Shown here piece by piece: positions 27,435 to 36,708 of a stretch of DNA of 64,000 bases (the first letter of the stretch is position 1; each line of letters starts with the position of its first letter). The stretch covers positions 434,001 through 498,000 of the forward strand of contig NZ_JANFYZ010000001.1 of NCBI RefSeq assembly GCF_024460775.1, written 5' to 3'. The notes below the pieces were generated by a model. It was not told the DNA's origin and ran no database searches. It saw nothing but the letters and a program-made list of their open reading frames with translations. This DNA is from Desulfovibrio desulfuricans. GTDB taxonomy: Bacteria > Desulfobacterota > Desulfovibrionia > Desulfovibrionales > Desulfovibrionaceae. The translations under genes were made by a program, and so were the position numbers.

Positions 27435-28730
27435 ATGCGCAAAAAGAAAGCTACTTCCACACTGTTGACCGACAGCGCCTTGAGCCTCACGGATCTGAAG
27501 ACGCGTAGCATGCAGGAACTCATGGAGCTGGCTGAGCAGTATGAAATTGAAAATGCCAGTTCCATGCGCAAGCAGGAGCTCATTTTCGCTCTGCTTTCCA
27601 CCTGTGCTTCACAAAACGGCGCCATTTACGGTGATGGCGTGCTTGAAATTCTGCCCGATGGCTTTGGCTTTTTGCGGTCGCCGTTGTGCAGCTACATGCC
27701 CGGCCCGGACGATATCTACGTGTCGCCCTCGCAGATCAGGCGGTTTTCTTTACGCAAGGGTGATATAGTTTCCGGCCAGATCCGCCCTCCCAAGGAAGGC
27801 GAACGCTACTTTGCCCTTCTCAAGGTCACCGAGATCGGCTTTGAACCGCCGGAACACGCCAAGAACCTTGTTCTTTTTGACAACCTCACGCCCATCTATC
27901 CTGACCGCCAGCTCGTCATGGAAAATGGCGAGAAGAATCTTTCCAACCGCGTTATCGACATCATGGCCCCCATTGGCTGCGGGCAGCGCGGCCTTATCGT
28001 GGCCCCGCCGCGCACGGGTAAAACCATCCTGCTGCAGTCGCTGGCCAATGCCATCAATGCCAATAACCCCGATGTTTACCTCATCGTGCTGTTGATTGAC
28101 GAGCGCCCGGAAGAAGTTACCGACATGGAGCGCACAGTCAAAAAGGCCGAGGTTATCAGCTCCACCTTTGACGAACCGCCGCAGCGCCACGTGCAGGTGT
28201 GCGAGATGGTGCTTGAAAAAGCCAAGCGCCTTGTGGAACGCAAGCGCGATGTTGTCATCCTGCTCGACTCCATCACCCGCCTGGGGCGCGCGTATAACGC
28301 GGTTACCCCTTCTTCTGGCCGGGTGCTCTCCGGTGGTCTTGACGCCAACGCCCTGCAGCGGCCCAAACGCTTTTTTGGCGCGGCCCGCAATATTGAAGAA
28401 GGCGGCAGCCTCACCATCATCGCTACGGCGCTTATCGACACTGGTTCCCGCATGGATGAAGTTATCTTTGAAGAATTCAAAGGTACCGGCAACATGGAAA
28501 TCTACCTCGACCGCCACCTTTCGGAAAAACGCGTCTTCCCCGCCATCGACATCAACCGCACAGGCACCCGCAAGGAAGACCTGCTGCTGGCCGACGATGT
28601 GCTCAACCGCGTGTGGATTCTGCGCAAAATTCTTGCTCCCATGTCTTCCATCGACAGTATGGAATTTTTGCTGGACAAAATGCGCGCGACCAAATCCAAC
28701 AAGGATTTCATGAACGCCATGGGCAAGTAA
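27435..28730 (+). CDS. rho: Transcription termination factor Rho
   Basis: A 431-residue hexameric RNA helicase of typical length. The N-terminal helix bundle ([19 protein letters not shown]) is followed by an RNA-binding OB fold ([15 protein letters not shown], about residue 69), Walker A in APPRTGKT (about 195), Walker B in [11 protein letters not shown] (about 272), and the secondary RNA site [11 protein letters not shown]. The 183-base gap before it is AT-rich and probably carries a promoter and leader. Confidence 0.97.
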   Translation: MRKKKATSTLLTDSALSLTDLKTRSMQELMELAEQYEIENASSMRKQELIFALLSTCASQNGAIYGDGVLEILPDGFGFLRSPLCSYMPGPDDIYVSPSQIRRFSLRKGDIVSGQIRPPKEGERYFALLKVTEIGFEPPEHAKNLVLFDNLTPIYPDRQLVMENGEKNLSNRVIDIMAPIGCGQRGLIVAPPRTGKTILLQSLANAINANNPDVYLIVLLIDERPEEVTDMERTVKKAEVISSTFDEPPQRHVQVCEMVLEKAKRLVERKRDVVILLDSITRLGRAYNAVTPSSGRVLSGGLDANALQRPKRFFGAARNIEEGGSLTIIATALIDTGSRMDEVIFEEFKGTGNMEIYLDRHLSEKRVFPAIDINRTGTRKEDLLLADDVLNRVWILRKILAPMSSIDSMEFLLDKMRATKSNKDFMNAMGK

Positions 28731-28812
28731 GCCCCCGGCAGCAAACCAAGGCAAATTGCCGCTCTGCGGCGCGTGGATGGAGCTGTCAACCCGGTCAGCT
28801 CCAGGTTTCACC

Positions 28813-28841
28813 TTGACCTTGGGTTTAGCAAGGCTTATCTT
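28813..28841 (+). promoter_or_regulatory. Candidate sigma-70 promoter for tatA/E
   Basis: TTGACC at 28813-28818 and TATCTT at 28836-28841 are spaced by 17 bases, about 50 bases before the gene. Five of six and four of six bases match consensus. Confidence 0.5.
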
Positions 28842-28890
28842 TTAGGGTGTAATTTGCATTATTGCCCAACTCTCAACGGAGGCTCCCCGC

Positions 28891-29100
28891 ATGTTCGGCG
28901 TAAGCATGCCTGAATTATTGCTTTTACTTGTTGTGGTTCTGCTTGTTTTCGGGTCGAACAAACTGCCGGAAATCGGTGGTGGGCTGGGTCGGGCAATCCG
29001 CAACTTTCGCCGCTCCTCTACAGAGCCGGATGAAATTGACATAACCCCCAAGGATAAAAAGCAGCCCACGTCTACTGACGATCCCAATCACAAGGCATAG
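28891..29100 (+). CDS. tatA: Sec-independent translocase subunit TatA/TatE
   Basis: A 69-residue protein with a single N-terminal membrane helix, the FG hinge ([20 protein letters not shown]) and an amphipathic helix, followed by a charged tail. This is the TatA/E build that forms the twin-arginine translocation pore. Here it may export folded redox enzymes such as hydrogenases and formate dehydrogenases. No tatC lies next to it. CGGAGG is upstream of the ATG. Confidence 0.9.
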   Translation: MFGVSMPELLLLLVVVLLVFGSNKLPEIGGGLGRAIRNFRRSSTEPDEIDITPKDKKQPTSTDDPNHKA

Positions 29101-29129
29101 AACCGCCCGTTGAAACACAAGGATTTGTC

Positions 29130-29561
29130 ATGAAAACGGAACAGCTTTCAGTTTTTCTGGAAAACCGGGCCGGGCGTCTGGCCGAGGTTACGCATACACT
29201 GGCAGAGGCTGGCATTAACATTCGCGCGCTCTCGCTGGCCGATACTTCTGATTTCGGCATTCTGCGCATGATTGTATGCGACCATGATAAAGCCAAGGTT
29301 GTTTTGAAGGAAAAGGGGTTTACCCTTGGCCGCACCAGCGTTGTGGCCGTAGAAGTTCCCGATGTCCCCGGCGGCCTTGATTCCGTGCTTCAGACGGTTT
29401 CCAAGAACGGCATCAACGTGGAATACATGTACGCATTTGTGCAGCGCGAAGCTGAAAGCGCCGTCATGATCTTCCGCTTTGACAAGGTGGATCAGGCCAT
29501 TGAAGTCCTCAAGGCCCACAACTTTGTCATTATCCCGGCTGAGCGCCTCTGCGCCCGCTAG
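29130..29561 (+). CDS. Tandem ACT-domain protein
   Basis: A 143-residue protein made of two ACT domains (about 4-70 and 71-140): [26 protein letters not shown], then [22 protein letters not shown] pairs bind amino acids. Such stand-alone proteins often lie beside phenylacetate-CoA ligase genes, absent here. It may sense an amino acid and regulate another enzyme. It lies 29 bases after tatA. Confidence 0.88.
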   Translation: MKTEQLSVFLENRAGRLAEVTHTLAEAGINIRALSLADTSDFGILRMIVCDHDKAKVVLKEKGFTLGRTSVVAVEVPDVPGGLDSVLQTVSKNGINVEYMYAFVQREAESAVMIFRFDKVDQAIEVLKAHNFVIIPAERLCAR

Positions 29562-29594
29562 GGAGTTGCAGCAAGCCTCAGGATTTTAAAACTA

Positions 29595-29625
29595 AAAGAG
29601 CCGCAGTTACTGCGGCTCTTTTTTT
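29595..29625 (+). terminator. Terminator of the ACT gene unit
   Basis: A perfect 10-bp stem (29597-29606 with 29610-29619) with a TTA loop is followed by seven T residues. It marks the end of the long + strand run. Confidence 0.92.
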
Positions 29626-29653
29626 GTCCCTGGTGCCCTCGCAGATTTTATGC

Positions 29654-29688
29654 AAAAGGGCTTGTGATATACCCACAAGCCCTTTTTT
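29654..29688. terminator. Bidirectional terminator facing the Slam-like gene
   Basis: A perfect 13-bp inverted repeat (29654-29666 with 29674-29686) is flanked by A4 and T6. It serves the minus-strand cassette and backs up the preceding terminator. Confidence 0.85.
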
Positions 29689-29758
29689 GTCGTGCATGAA
29701 GCTTACTTGGAACTGACGACACGATGGCTCTTTTGTCGCAACAGCACGGTGACGGTTC

Positions 29759-31132
29759 CTAGAACGACCAGGCGACCCCCAGTGAAACAAGGGACTGGTC
29801 GTATCTGTACAGCGGGCTTTCTGAATTGTTGTGGGTATACTGGTACGAAGTTTCAACAGACCATGCATCGGTAATATGCCACGTAAGGGCCGCGCCGGTG
29901 CGCCATTTCTGGTCAAGCCTGTTGGATGTTTCAAGTGCCGTTGCCGGGCCGTTGTACCAGTCGTTTTCAAAAGAAACAAAGGGAGCGAGCTCAAAACCCT
30001 TGGGCAACTTGAGCGAAAGCCGCGCGCTGGCTTCCCATCCGGTGTAGCAGTAATCGGCCTTCTCCGGCGTATTGCCGCCCACGTAACTCAGACCAACCAT
30101 AATTTCATGGTTGCTCTCGCCAAAAAAACGCCGCACATACTGGCCTAGTGTCCAGTACGCGCCGTTGCGGTCGCCGTCCCGCGAGTATGCCCGCGAATCC
30201 AGGGTACCGCGCGTAATGAGGTGCCATGACGGCGTAACCGCCCAAAGCCAGGTCGCTTCCGGGCCGGATGCCGTGACATTCTGGTACCACTGATAATCAA
30301 AAACTTCGCTTTTGAATCGCAGATCAAACATGGCTGAGGGCGTGAGGTGGCGAAGGCCCACCGCTGCCCTGCCCCATTCAGAAGTGCGGCTGTGTACATC
30401 ATCAAGCGATGAATCTCCATTGCCACGCGCCATGCCCTGAGCATCGCCTACGATCCACCATGGCGTATCCCGCTCGGCCTTCCAGCCCACATCGAGGTTT
30501 GCCCCAAGATACGCGCCAAAAGTGCCCTTGGCTTCCGCATCCGGCAGGGTTACGCGCCAAACCCCCATGTCCATTGTGGTACTTGAAGGGCCAAATGTAG
30601 CGTTGGAGTCGTACAGCAGACCAGTGCGGAGTTTGCCGTGCACCTGCCAGTGATCGTAGCGCTTTTCAAGCGCATCCAGCAGCCGGTCATTATCAGTCTT
30701 GTTGATGTTGGGGTTCAGCGACCGCATGGTTGCCATGGCTTGCTCCGCGCTTACACGGTCTTCAAGCGCCATGTAGGCCTGTGCCAGCTCGCTGTAGAGC
30801 ACCGGTTCCGACGGATACTTTTCCGTGAGGCGCTCATAGGCCATTACGGCCTGATTGTACCGCCCGCTACGCATGGAGCTGCGCGCCAGATTAAGGTTGA
30901 TTTCATCATCGTCCGGCGCTTCACGCAGCAGGCGCATGTACATGTCGTATGCGGAAGCATATTTGCCCTGTTGCATGAGAGCAGCAGCATCCGCCTTTGC
31001 GGATCCCACCGCAGTGCGCAGAGCGGGTGAATCATCTGCGGCGATGGCGGTACTGACCAGCAAAAGCATGCACAGGGGCACCAGCGCGAACCTACAGCAG
31101 AGCCGCAACGGGTGGAATGGATTACGTATCAT
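29759..31132 (-). CDS. Outer-membrane TPR + beta-barrel protein, Slam-like (DUF560 type)
   Basis: A 457-residue exported protein. The signal peptide spans about residues 1-31 (ending AIAA). TPR-like helices fill about 40-155 (ALMQQGKYASAYDMYMRLL, SGRYNQAVMAYERL). The rest alternates aromatic beta strands and ends in SLGVAWSF, the terminal-Phe signature of outer-membrane barrels. TPR plus a C-terminal barrel of this size is the architecture of Slam, which moves lipoproteins to the cell surface. The ATG at 31132 has GGTGGAG six bases before it; the GTG at 31144 is less likely. It lies 12 bases after the FecR gene, its likely client. Confidence 0.7.
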   Translation of the reverse strand: MIRNPFHPLRLCCRFALVPLCMLLLVSTAIAADDSPALRTAVGSAKADAAALMQQGKYASAYDMYMRLLREAPDDDEINLNLARSSMRSGRYNQAVMAYERLTEKYPSEPVLYSELAQAYMALEDRVSAEQAMATMRSLNPNINKTDNDRLLDALEKRYDHWQVHGKLRTGLLYDSNATFGPSSTTMDMGVWRVTLPDAEAKGTFGAYLGANLDVGWKAERDTPWWIVGDAQGMARGNGDSSLDDVHSRTSEWGRAAVGLRHLTPSAMFDLRFKSEVFDYQWYQNVTASGPEATWLWAVTPSWHLITRGTLDSRAYSRDGDRNGAYWTLGQYVRRFFGESNHEIMVGLSYVGGNTPEKADYCYTGWEASARLSLKLPKGFELAPFVSFENDWYNGPATALETSNRLDQKWRTGAALTWHITDAWSVETSYQYTHNNSESPLYRYDQSLVSLGVAWSF

Positions 31133-31144
31133 TGCTGGCTCCAC

Positions 31145-32200
31145 CTATCGTTGCTTACCGGAAAACGAACCAGATTCCCTCAATTGGCCATCACTGTTAT
31201 TAGTGATTTTGTAGCCGCCTGAAACAGACAGCCCTGATGTGTTGCGGGCGGCGGTGCCGCTCATGGAGCCGGAATAATCATCCGCCGTGAATCCGCTAAC
31301 ATTCAGGCTTGAGCCGCTGATGCTTCCCCTTCCGCCCGTCATTGCCATAGGTGTGTCCGAGTTGCCAGACTGCATGACACCGTTGCTCACATTGCCGCTT
31401 GTCAGATTAACCAGGAAACTGAACGATCCTGTGTACACTTCATTGGTCAGCGAGCCAGACACATTGGCGTTGCCCGTCTGCCGGAAGCCCTCACCCAGCG
31501 CCTGCGCTACAATGGGCGTCTGCGCCAGTGTTGTAGGCGTAACAGGATTCCCCACAACAGTGGAAGGCGGCGCCAGTTGCGCTGTTGCGCCAGAGGCGGG
31601 GCTGTTGGCCGCCACGCTGCCAGACACCAGGTTATGGTCTGCTGGCGTCATGGGGGTAGGCGCGCCCTGCGGCAGGGTAATCTTGAAACCTGTTGGCACC
31701 AGCACACCGTTAACAAAAACCTGCTTGGTGGTGTTGGTTACGAATACGGTTGTGGTGCCGTTACCCACACGGACAGCAAAGATGGTGCCGCGAATACCTA
31801 CGGTAGCATCCGGCGTAACCACAGAAAATCCGTCAGGATTTTTCTCCACAATCTTGCCCGTGATAAACCGGGCTATACCCTGCCCCATCCTGACCTTGAA
31901 GGCAGGATTCGCGCCTTCTGCGACCACCGTTTCAAGGCTCAGAGACGTGTTGGAACCAAGCGACACTGTAGTGTCGTCGTCAAAAAGAATCTGCGCCCGG
32001 CCCGTGGCGTCTGTCGTCAGCGTATCCCGATCCCCAACCGGGCTTTTCATGTCCAGCGCCACGGCCTGTCCATCCCTTTGGGCAGTAACACCTGCCTTGA
32101 AGGAAATAACCTGTCCCACATCCTTGGCCGTGCATACGCCTCCGGCCAGCAAAGTCAGGCACAGGGCCAAAGCCCCGCGCCCCAGCATTGAACGAATCAT
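31145..32200 (-). CDS. Exported FecR-domain protein with C-terminal beta-barrel-like domain
   Basis: A 351-residue protein with a signal peptide (cleavage near VCTA-KD, about residue 25). A FecR domain spans about 28-165, including LFDDDTTVSLGSNTSLSLE and VVTPDATVGIRGTIFAV. After a Pro/Ala/Thr linker the last 110 residues are Gly/Ser-rich alternating strands (YTGSFSFLVNLTSGNVSNG, DYSGSMSGTAARNTSG) ending GSFSGKQR, much like the C-terminal barrel of TbpB-type Slam substrates. No lipobox is seen. The ATG at 32200 is preceded by GGGGGA. It sits between the cyclase and the Slam-like gene. The domain match at the C-terminus is by eye. Confidence 0.72.
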   Translation of the reverse strand: MIRSMLGRGALALCLTLLAGGVCTAKDVGQVISFKAGVTAQRDGQAVALDMKSPVGDRDTLTTDATGRAQILFDDDTTVSLGSNTSLSLETVVAEGANPAFKVRMGQGIARFITGKIVEKNPDGFSVVTPDATVGIRGTIFAVRVGNGTTTVFVTNTTKQVFVNGVLVPTGFKITLPQGAPTPMTPADHNLVSGSVAANSPASGATAQLAPPSTVVGNPVTPTTLAQTPIVAQALGEGFRQTGNANVSGSLTNEVYTGSFSFLVNLTSGNVSNGVMQSGNSDTPMAMTGGRGSISGSSLNVSGFTADDYSGSMSGTAARNTSGLSVSGGYKITNNSDGQLRESGSFSGKQR

Positions 32201-32227
32201 GTTTTCCCCCACAGCAACAGGATGTTT

Positions 32228-34426
32228 CTACTTGCCTTCCATTGTCCAGATGCCGTCCCACTGGACAGGCGGATTCTGCGCAAGCATGAGCGAGCGCTCA
32301 TGATACAGACCAAACAGGCGCACGGCTGGATACCTTTTTGCCAGCGCGGCAAAACCAGCCGCAGCCTTGGCAAAATCCCCCTTTTCATACAGTGCGCGCG
32401 CCGCGCTCCATTGCGGCATGGCTACCTGAAAAATTGCATCCGTACCCGGCCTCATGGGCCAGTAGATGCTGACGGGCTTCGTCTTGCCCTTGACCCGCAG
32501 CACATCAAGATGAACAAAGGCAAAGGCATCCCCGCAGCCTTCCCTGGTATCCCCGCTCACCACCACAGGCGCGCCATAGCGTTTGCACAGGCCCTCAAGA
32601 CGCGAGGCAAGATTTACGTTGTCGCCTATGAGGGTGTAGTTGATAAGGTCGTCTGACCCCATATTGCCCACATAGGCCTGCCCGGTGTGAATGCCCGCGC
32701 CCATCGCAAGCCGTATGCCAAAGCTCGCCTCAATTTCGCCGTTCAAAGCTTCAAGCTGCTCCTGCATGCTCAGTGCGGCGTCCACCGCCAGCGCGGGATG
32801 CCCCGGCACATCAAGGGGCGCGTTCCAGAAGGCCATGAGCGCATCGCCGATGAACTTGTCCAGCGTTCCCTGCCGACTGCGCACAATGGCCGTCATGGGC
32901 GTAAAATAACGGTTCAGCAGTTGCACCACATCCTGCGGCGAAAGCGATTCAGAAAGGCTCGTAAAACCCCGAATATCAGTGAACAGAATGGAAAGCTCAC
33001 GGTTTTCGCCAGCCAGCAGATCGCCCTGCCGTTTGCTGATCCGCTTGACCACCTCCGGCGACACATAGCGCGAAAACGCGCGACGCAGAACGATTTTCTG
33101 CTTTTCCTCCTGCCAGAAGCGCACACTCAGCAGCAAACCGCCGCAAAGCAGGGTGGTGAGCAGACCATAGAGGGGCGAGAGAAAGAGGCCGCCCATAAAC
33201 AACTGGCGTGAAGCCACGACCGTAGCGCCCATCAGCGCCAGCGAAGACGGCACATATACGCGCGGCCCGGCAAAGCCAAAGGCAAGCGTTGACGCGCAGG
33301 TCACAAAGGCGATTATCAGCGCCTGCGCGCCCGGTCCCCAGGAAGGCGACTGCACAAAATTGCCGCTGATCATGGCGTCCATGGCTGCGGCATGCACCTC
33401 CACCCCCGGCATCACCCTGTCAAAGGGCGTTGCGCGGATGTCGGCCAGACCGGGTGCGGATGTGCCCACAAAGGCGATACAACCGTCAATATCAGCCCGC
33501 TTTGCACTGCCATCCAGCACCTTGGCGGCGCTTATATACCGATAGGTATGCCGCCCCCCCTGAAAGGGAACCAGCATATAGCCCTCGCGCGAAACCGGAA
33601 TCTTGAACTCCCCCGCCGCCACGCTGAAAAGCCCGTCCGGCCCGGTATACAGCCGCAGGGCATCTGTTCCCAGCGCGCGCATGAGGGCCTGCAAGGCCAG
33701 CGATGGGTAAACGGCATCACCAAGCCTGAGGAGCAGCGGAACCTGCCGTACAAGGCCATCCGCATCGGGCGATACATTCACAAACCCCACTGGTGCCTCA
33801 GCAAAAAGCTCCGGCAGGGGCAAAACAGCGCCTGCCGCTGACTGCAAATAGGCATCAAATGGGGGGGCATCCTTGCCGCCGCGCGCTATCATGGCCGGAG
33901 GCTGTGGCAAGGGGCCGGAATACGGCTCGCCCGCATAGCGGGCAAACGCGCCCAGCACCAAGGGCGCGGCGCGCACGGAGGCGGCAAGCAGGGTATCAAA
34001 ATCCGTCAGAAAAGAAGGCAGGCCCACAATTTCCAGCGTCACGCCCCTGTCTCGATAAAGCCCCTCGCGCATGCTCGCTGGGGAGGTTCTGTCCGGCTCT
34101 GCAAACATGATATCCAGCCCTATGGAAGCAGCGCCGTTTTGCGCCAGCCTGTCCACAAGGTCGGCCACCAGATACCGGGGCCAGGGCCACTGCCCGTAAC
34201 GGGCAAGGGATTCCTCGTCTATATCAATAACAAGAGGAACCGGAGAAGGCTCGCTCTGCCGCCGCAGGGGCAGCAGCGCATCGTAAATTCTCAGATCAAG
34301 ACGTTGCAGCGCCACAGGCTGCAGCACATACAGCGCCAGCATGGCAAGGCCGCCGCACAGCCCCACAAAGGCGGTGAAAAGCCACGGCTGACGCAGCAGC
34401 CGTTTCAGGGCACCTGCAATGTTCAT
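32228..34426 (-). CDS. CHASE2-domain class III nucleotide cyclase
   Basis: A 732-residue membrane protein. An N-terminal helix (about 15-38) leads into an extracytoplasmic CHASE2 sensor (about 45-335, with VIDIDEESLARYGQWPWPR). Three membrane helices (about 355-435) precede the cyclase domain. Metal ligands are in ILFTDIRGFTSLSE (about 480) and KFIGDALMAFW (about 523). The Lys in DKFIGDA favours ATP, and IGDNVNLASRLEG (about 605) has the Asn and Arg of the transition-state pair. It is probably an active adenylate cyclase answering an external signal. It overlaps the upstream HD-GYP gene by four bases and precedes the FecR gene. Confidence 0.88.
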   Translation of the reverse strand: MNIAGALKRLLRQPWLFTAFVGLCGGLAMLALYVLQPVALQRLDLRIYDALLPLRRQSEPSPVPLVIDIDEESLARYGQWPWPRYLVADLVDRLAQNGAASIGLDIMFAEPDRTSPASMREGLYRDRGVTLEIVGLPSFLTDFDTLLAASVRAAPLVLGAFARYAGEPYSGPLPQPPAMIARGGKDAPPFDAYLQSAAGAVLPLPELFAEAPVGFVNVSPDADGLVRQVPLLLRLGDAVYPSLALQALMRALGTDALRLYTGPDGLFSVAAGEFKIPVSREGYMLVPFQGGRHTYRYISAAKVLDGSAKRADIDGCIAFVGTSAPGLADIRATPFDRVMPGVEVHAAAMDAMISGNFVQSPSWGPGAQALIIAFVTCASTLAFGFAGPRVYVPSSLALMGATVVASRQLFMGGLFLSPLYGLLTTLLCGGLLLSVRFWQEEKQKIVLRRAFSRYVSPEVVKRISKRQGDLLAGENRELSILFTDIRGFTSLSESLSPQDVVQLLNRYFTPMTAIVRSRQGTLDKFIGDALMAFWNAPLDVPGHPALAVDAALSMQEQLEALNGEIEASFGIRLAMGAGIHTGQAYVGNMGSDDLINYTLIGDNVNLASRLEGLCKRYGAPVVVSGDTREGCGDAFAFVHLDVLRVKGKTKPVSIYWPMRPGTDAIFQVAMPQWSAARALYEKGDFAKAAAGFAALAKRYPAVRLFGLYHERSLMLAQNPPVQWDGIWTMEGK

Positions 34427-36477
34427 GAAGCAGTATCGCGGGTTGTCTGTTCCGGCTCCGCATCAGGAAAGCGCTCATAAATCTTGGCGACAACGTCCAT
34501 GATTTCTTCAAGGCATTCCACAAGCTGGGGGTCAAAATGGCTGCCAGCCTCCTCGCGCAGGAGGGCAAGAGCCTTTTCGTGCGGCCATGCGGCCTTGTAC
34601 GAACGCGGAGAAACCAGCGCGTCAAACACATCGGCAATGGCGGTTATACGTGCCGCAAGGGGGATATCCTCGCCTTCCAGCCTGCCCGCGTCGCTGGGAC
34701 CTGCATAGCCTTTGCCGTTCCATTTCTGGTGGTGATGGTGGGCTATCTCGCGGGCAAAGGTCATGAATCCGCCACTCTGGGCCTCTGCCTCCAGAATGCC
34801 CGCGCCAATAATCGTATGCGACCGCATGATAGCCATTTCATCATCTGAGAGTTTGCCCGGTTTTTTCAGCAGCAGATCGCTCACGCCCACCTTGCCTATG
34901 TCGTGCAGCATGGCGGCAAGGCGTATCTGGCTTTTGACGTGCAGGGTCACGTCCGGGTCAAGGCACAGGCGGTTGGCCCGCACCTGATACATTTCTGCGG
35001 CAATGGCGCCCACGCGCTCGGCATGGGGGCCGGTTTCGAGCGGGTCGTGCACAGAGGCCAGCCGCACAAGCCTGTTGATGCTTGCCCGCACCAGATGGCT
35101 GCGTTCAAGGATATTGGCGATTTCGCGGGCCAGCACCCGTATGTGCCGCTCCATGTCGTGGGTGAACTTGCGGGGTTTGCCCGTGCGCGGATCAAGGCTG
35201 TTGATGAGCTGCATCACGCCCGAGATGCGCCCCGCGTGGTCGTGAAAAGGCACCACGAGCATTGATTCCGTACGGTATCCCGTGGCCTTGTCAAAATCAT
35301 CGCGGAACGAAAACGGCAAATCCTTCGGCAAGGCGCGCACATCCACAATATTGAGCATTTCGCCCGTGCAGGCCGCATAGCCCGCAATGGAATGAGGATT
35401 GATGGGCAGGCGCGCCGAGGAATAGGCGAACTTTGAGGCAGTGTTTACAGAAAACAGACTGTCGTTGTGCGTATAGGCAAAGAGCAGATCTTCCCCATCA
35501 ACAAGAAAAATGGTTCCGGCATCAGCCCGCGTGATCTCTCGGGATTTGGCGAGGATGCGGTCGAGCAGCGTATTTTCGTCCTGATACTGCGAAAGGTCAT
35601 CCAGAAATCTGTCGAGCCAATCGCTGAACTGAACCAGACCGCATTCTCCACAGGCCTGTTGCCTGGGCATGGGCAGGCTGAACCGCATGCCCTCACGCGC
35701 AAAGCACAAGCGCTGCCCGTTTGTCTGGCAACTGTGCAAGGCCTCGCGCTGTAGCGCGTCTATCTGCGCATCCGTCATATCCGGCGCATGGTGTGAAAGC
35801 ACAATGCAGCCCGCCCCGGCAGCATGTCCCAGATCACGCCAGTCTTCCCAGCGGGAATGCCCCCAGCCTTCAATATAGCTGGCCTTGCTGTACATGCTGT
35901 CCACAACAGCTAGGTCCGCGCCTTCAAGCAGTTCGCGGGCCGCCTGCTGCACTTCGGGAGCGCGGGTTATTTCATAATCGCCGGAGTACACAAAAACGGC
36001 ATTGTCGGCGCAAACCCTGTAGGCAAGCGCCCCCCCGGGATGGTTGGCCGCTATGGCCGCAACCGCGACGCCATCGGCGGGAAGCACCTCGTCGCCGGGT
36101 TCAAGGCTGTGCCGCACAACGTTTCCGGCAAAGTCGCTGAACGGTATGGGGAACATGCCGTGGGCAAAATGATTGTCCAGCACGTCCTCAAGCCAGGCGG
36201 GAATATAGATGTGGGTTGTCCAGCGGGGGGAATGCAGGGGCGGAAAGAACCCCAGCCCCTGGATGTGGTCTGTGTGCCCGTGCGAAATAAAAAGATGGCA
36301 GGTGCCGCTTTCCGGCAAATTTTCGCCAGCCTGCCGCAGGCCTGTACCAGCATCAAAAAAGATAAGCGCCCCGTTGTCGGAGCGCAGTTCAACGCATGAG
36401 GTGTTGCCACCGTAAAATGACATGGCCGGAGCTGGCACGGCAATGCTGCCGCGCACGCCTCTGAGCACTACTTCCAT
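34423..36477 (-). CDS. Metallo-beta-lactamase fold + GAF + HD-GYP fusion protein
   Basis: A 684-residue cytoplasmic protein with three modules. First, a metallo-beta-lactamase hydrolase (about 1-270) with SHGHTDH as metal site; this subgroup is related to PhnP and cyclic-nucleotide phosphodiesterase-like enzymes. Second, a GAF sensor (about 285-450). Third, an HD-GYP phosphodiesterase (about 465-670) with LHDIGK and HHHQKWNGKGYAGP. The usual GYP reads GYA here. HD-GYP domains cleave cyclic di-GMP or related dinucleotides. ATGA overlap with the cyclase gene implies joint expression. The start has GGAGG-like sequence just before the ATG. Confidence 0.85.
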   Translation of the reverse strand: MEVVLRGVRGSIAVPAPAMSFYGGNTSCVELRSDNGALIFFDAGTGLRQAGENLPESGTCHLFISHGHTDHIQGLGFFPPLHSPRWTTHIYIPAWLEDVLDNHFAHGMFPIPFSDFAGNVVRHSLEPGDEVLPADGVAVAAIAANHPGGALAYRVCADNAVFVYSGDYEITRAPEVQQAARELLEGADLAVVDSMYSKASYIEGWGHSRWEDWRDLGHAAGAGCIVLSHHAPDMTDAQIDALQREALHSCQTNGQRLCFAREGMRFSLPMPRQQACGECGLVQFSDWLDRFLDDLSQYQDENTLLDRILAKSREITRADAGTIFLVDGEDLLFAYTHNDSLFSVNTASKFAYSSARLPINPHSIAGYAACTGEMLNIVDVRALPKDLPFSFRDDFDKATGYRTESMLVVPFHDHAGRISGVMQLINSLDPRTGKPRKFTHDMERHIRVLAREIANILERSHLVRASINRLVRLASVHDPLETGPHAERVGAIAAEMYQVRANRLCLDPDVTLHVKSQIRLAAMLHDIGKVGVSDLLLKKPGKLSDDEMAIMRSHTIIGAGILEAEAQSGGFMTFAREIAHHHHQKWNGKGYAGPSDAGRLEGEDIPLAARITAIADVFDALVSPRSYKAAWPHEKALALLREEAGSHFDPQLVECLEEIMDVVAKIYERFPDAEPEQTTRDTAS

Positions 36478-36649
36478 GCGATCCTCCTAGTGGATCAATA
36501 CGGTGTTTTTATAGCGCTAACCCTATGTCTTTTGTGATTTTTTTCAAGCGGCAAAAACTGGCATATCTGATATTCGGTAATACTATCAACTATGAATAGA
36601 GTAGGTTGGAAAAATATTTCTGAAAAAACTTTTTTTGCTTATGAAAGGC

Positions 36650-36697
36650 AATAAAAGCGTTATCCGGCCAACCAACTGACCGGATAACGCTTTTATT
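36650..36697. terminator. Long-stem terminator of fhs
   Basis: A perfect 18-bp inverted repeat (36650-36667 with 36680-36697) with a 12-base loop. It lies 11 bases past the fhs stop on the minus strand; the T-rich end of the stem forms the tail. The region from 36478 to 36640 upstream of the HD-GYP gene is AT-rich and probably carries the cassette promoter. Confidence 0.75.
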
Positions 36698-36708
36698 GTA
36701 TTGCTCGT

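Noticed and set aside
28779..28802. Hairpin after rho as a terminator
   Set aside because: A 7-bp stem is present but no T-run follows, so it was not listed as a terminator.
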